The translations under genes and the position numbers were made by a program. The notes beneath the pieces are model-generated. The model did no database searches, had not been told where the DNA came from, and saw only the letters and a program-made list of their open reading frames with translations. A DNA stretch of 64,000 nt from Lutjanus erythropterus (Eukaryota; Chordata; Actinopteri; Lutjaniformes; Lutjanidae): contig CM034601.1 of NCBI GenBank assembly GCA_020091685.1, positions 16,297,320-16,361,319 on the forward strand, given 5' to 3'. Of this stretch, positions 22,283-64,000 are shown piece by piece (positions within the stretch are counted from its first letter, which is position 1; each line of letters begins with the position of its first letter).

Positions 22283-64000
<41,718 letters not shown>

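Overview
This window is vertebrate nuclear DNA, most likely from a ray-finned, probably percomorph, fish. Short coding exons with GT-AG introns encode recognisable vertebrate proteins. The introns are packed with short inverted-repeat elements, LINE tails and CA repeats of the kind common in teleosts. No bacterial, viral or organellar gene organisation is visible. The 'gene' positions were obtained by reading splice junctions directly; all 60 fry exons and all four zar1l exons join in frame.

Layout: (1) About 1-12,060, minus strand: the 5' end of pds5b (cohesin regulator), with a non-coding first exon in a CpG-rich promoter (about 11,967-12,050), an 11.5 kb repeat-filled first intron, and the first coding exon at 362-489. 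(2) 12,061-15,206: intergenic and repeat-rich (inverted LINE tail with a degenerate minisatellite, a 600 bp foldback element, and a MITE). (3) 15,218-18,042, plus strand: complete four-exon zar1l (maternal zygote-arrest-like zinc-finger protein, 296 aa). (4) 18,250-63,000+, minus strand: fry (Furry), 60 exons from an internal N-terminal exon at 62,377-62,545 to the stop at 22,283. These cover about 2,804 residues of a protein of about 3,000 residues; the 5' exons lie beyond the right edge. zar1l and fry are convergent.

The order pds5b(-), zar1l(+), fry(-) matches the mammalian chromosome 13 block FRY-ZAR1L-BRCA2-N4BP2L1-N4BP2L2-PDS5B in relative orientation, but I see no brca2 or N4BP2L sequence between pds5b and zar1l. 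This suggests a teleost-duplicated paralogon or local gene loss. The genes do not form one pathway: Pds5b acts on cohesin, Zar1l on maternal mRNA, and Fry is a giant scaffold for NDR kinases, the mitotic spindle and microtubules.

The most interesting observations are two in-frame microexons in fry (9 nt and 18 nt, both behind CU-rich tracts with UGC motifs), a GC-AG intron, two NAGNAG acceptors, the missing brca2/N4BP2L interval, an overlapping upstream ORF on zar1l, a foldback element next to a MITE, and a CACTG-ended MITE inside the fry 3' region. I found no evidence of an undescribed multi-gene system.
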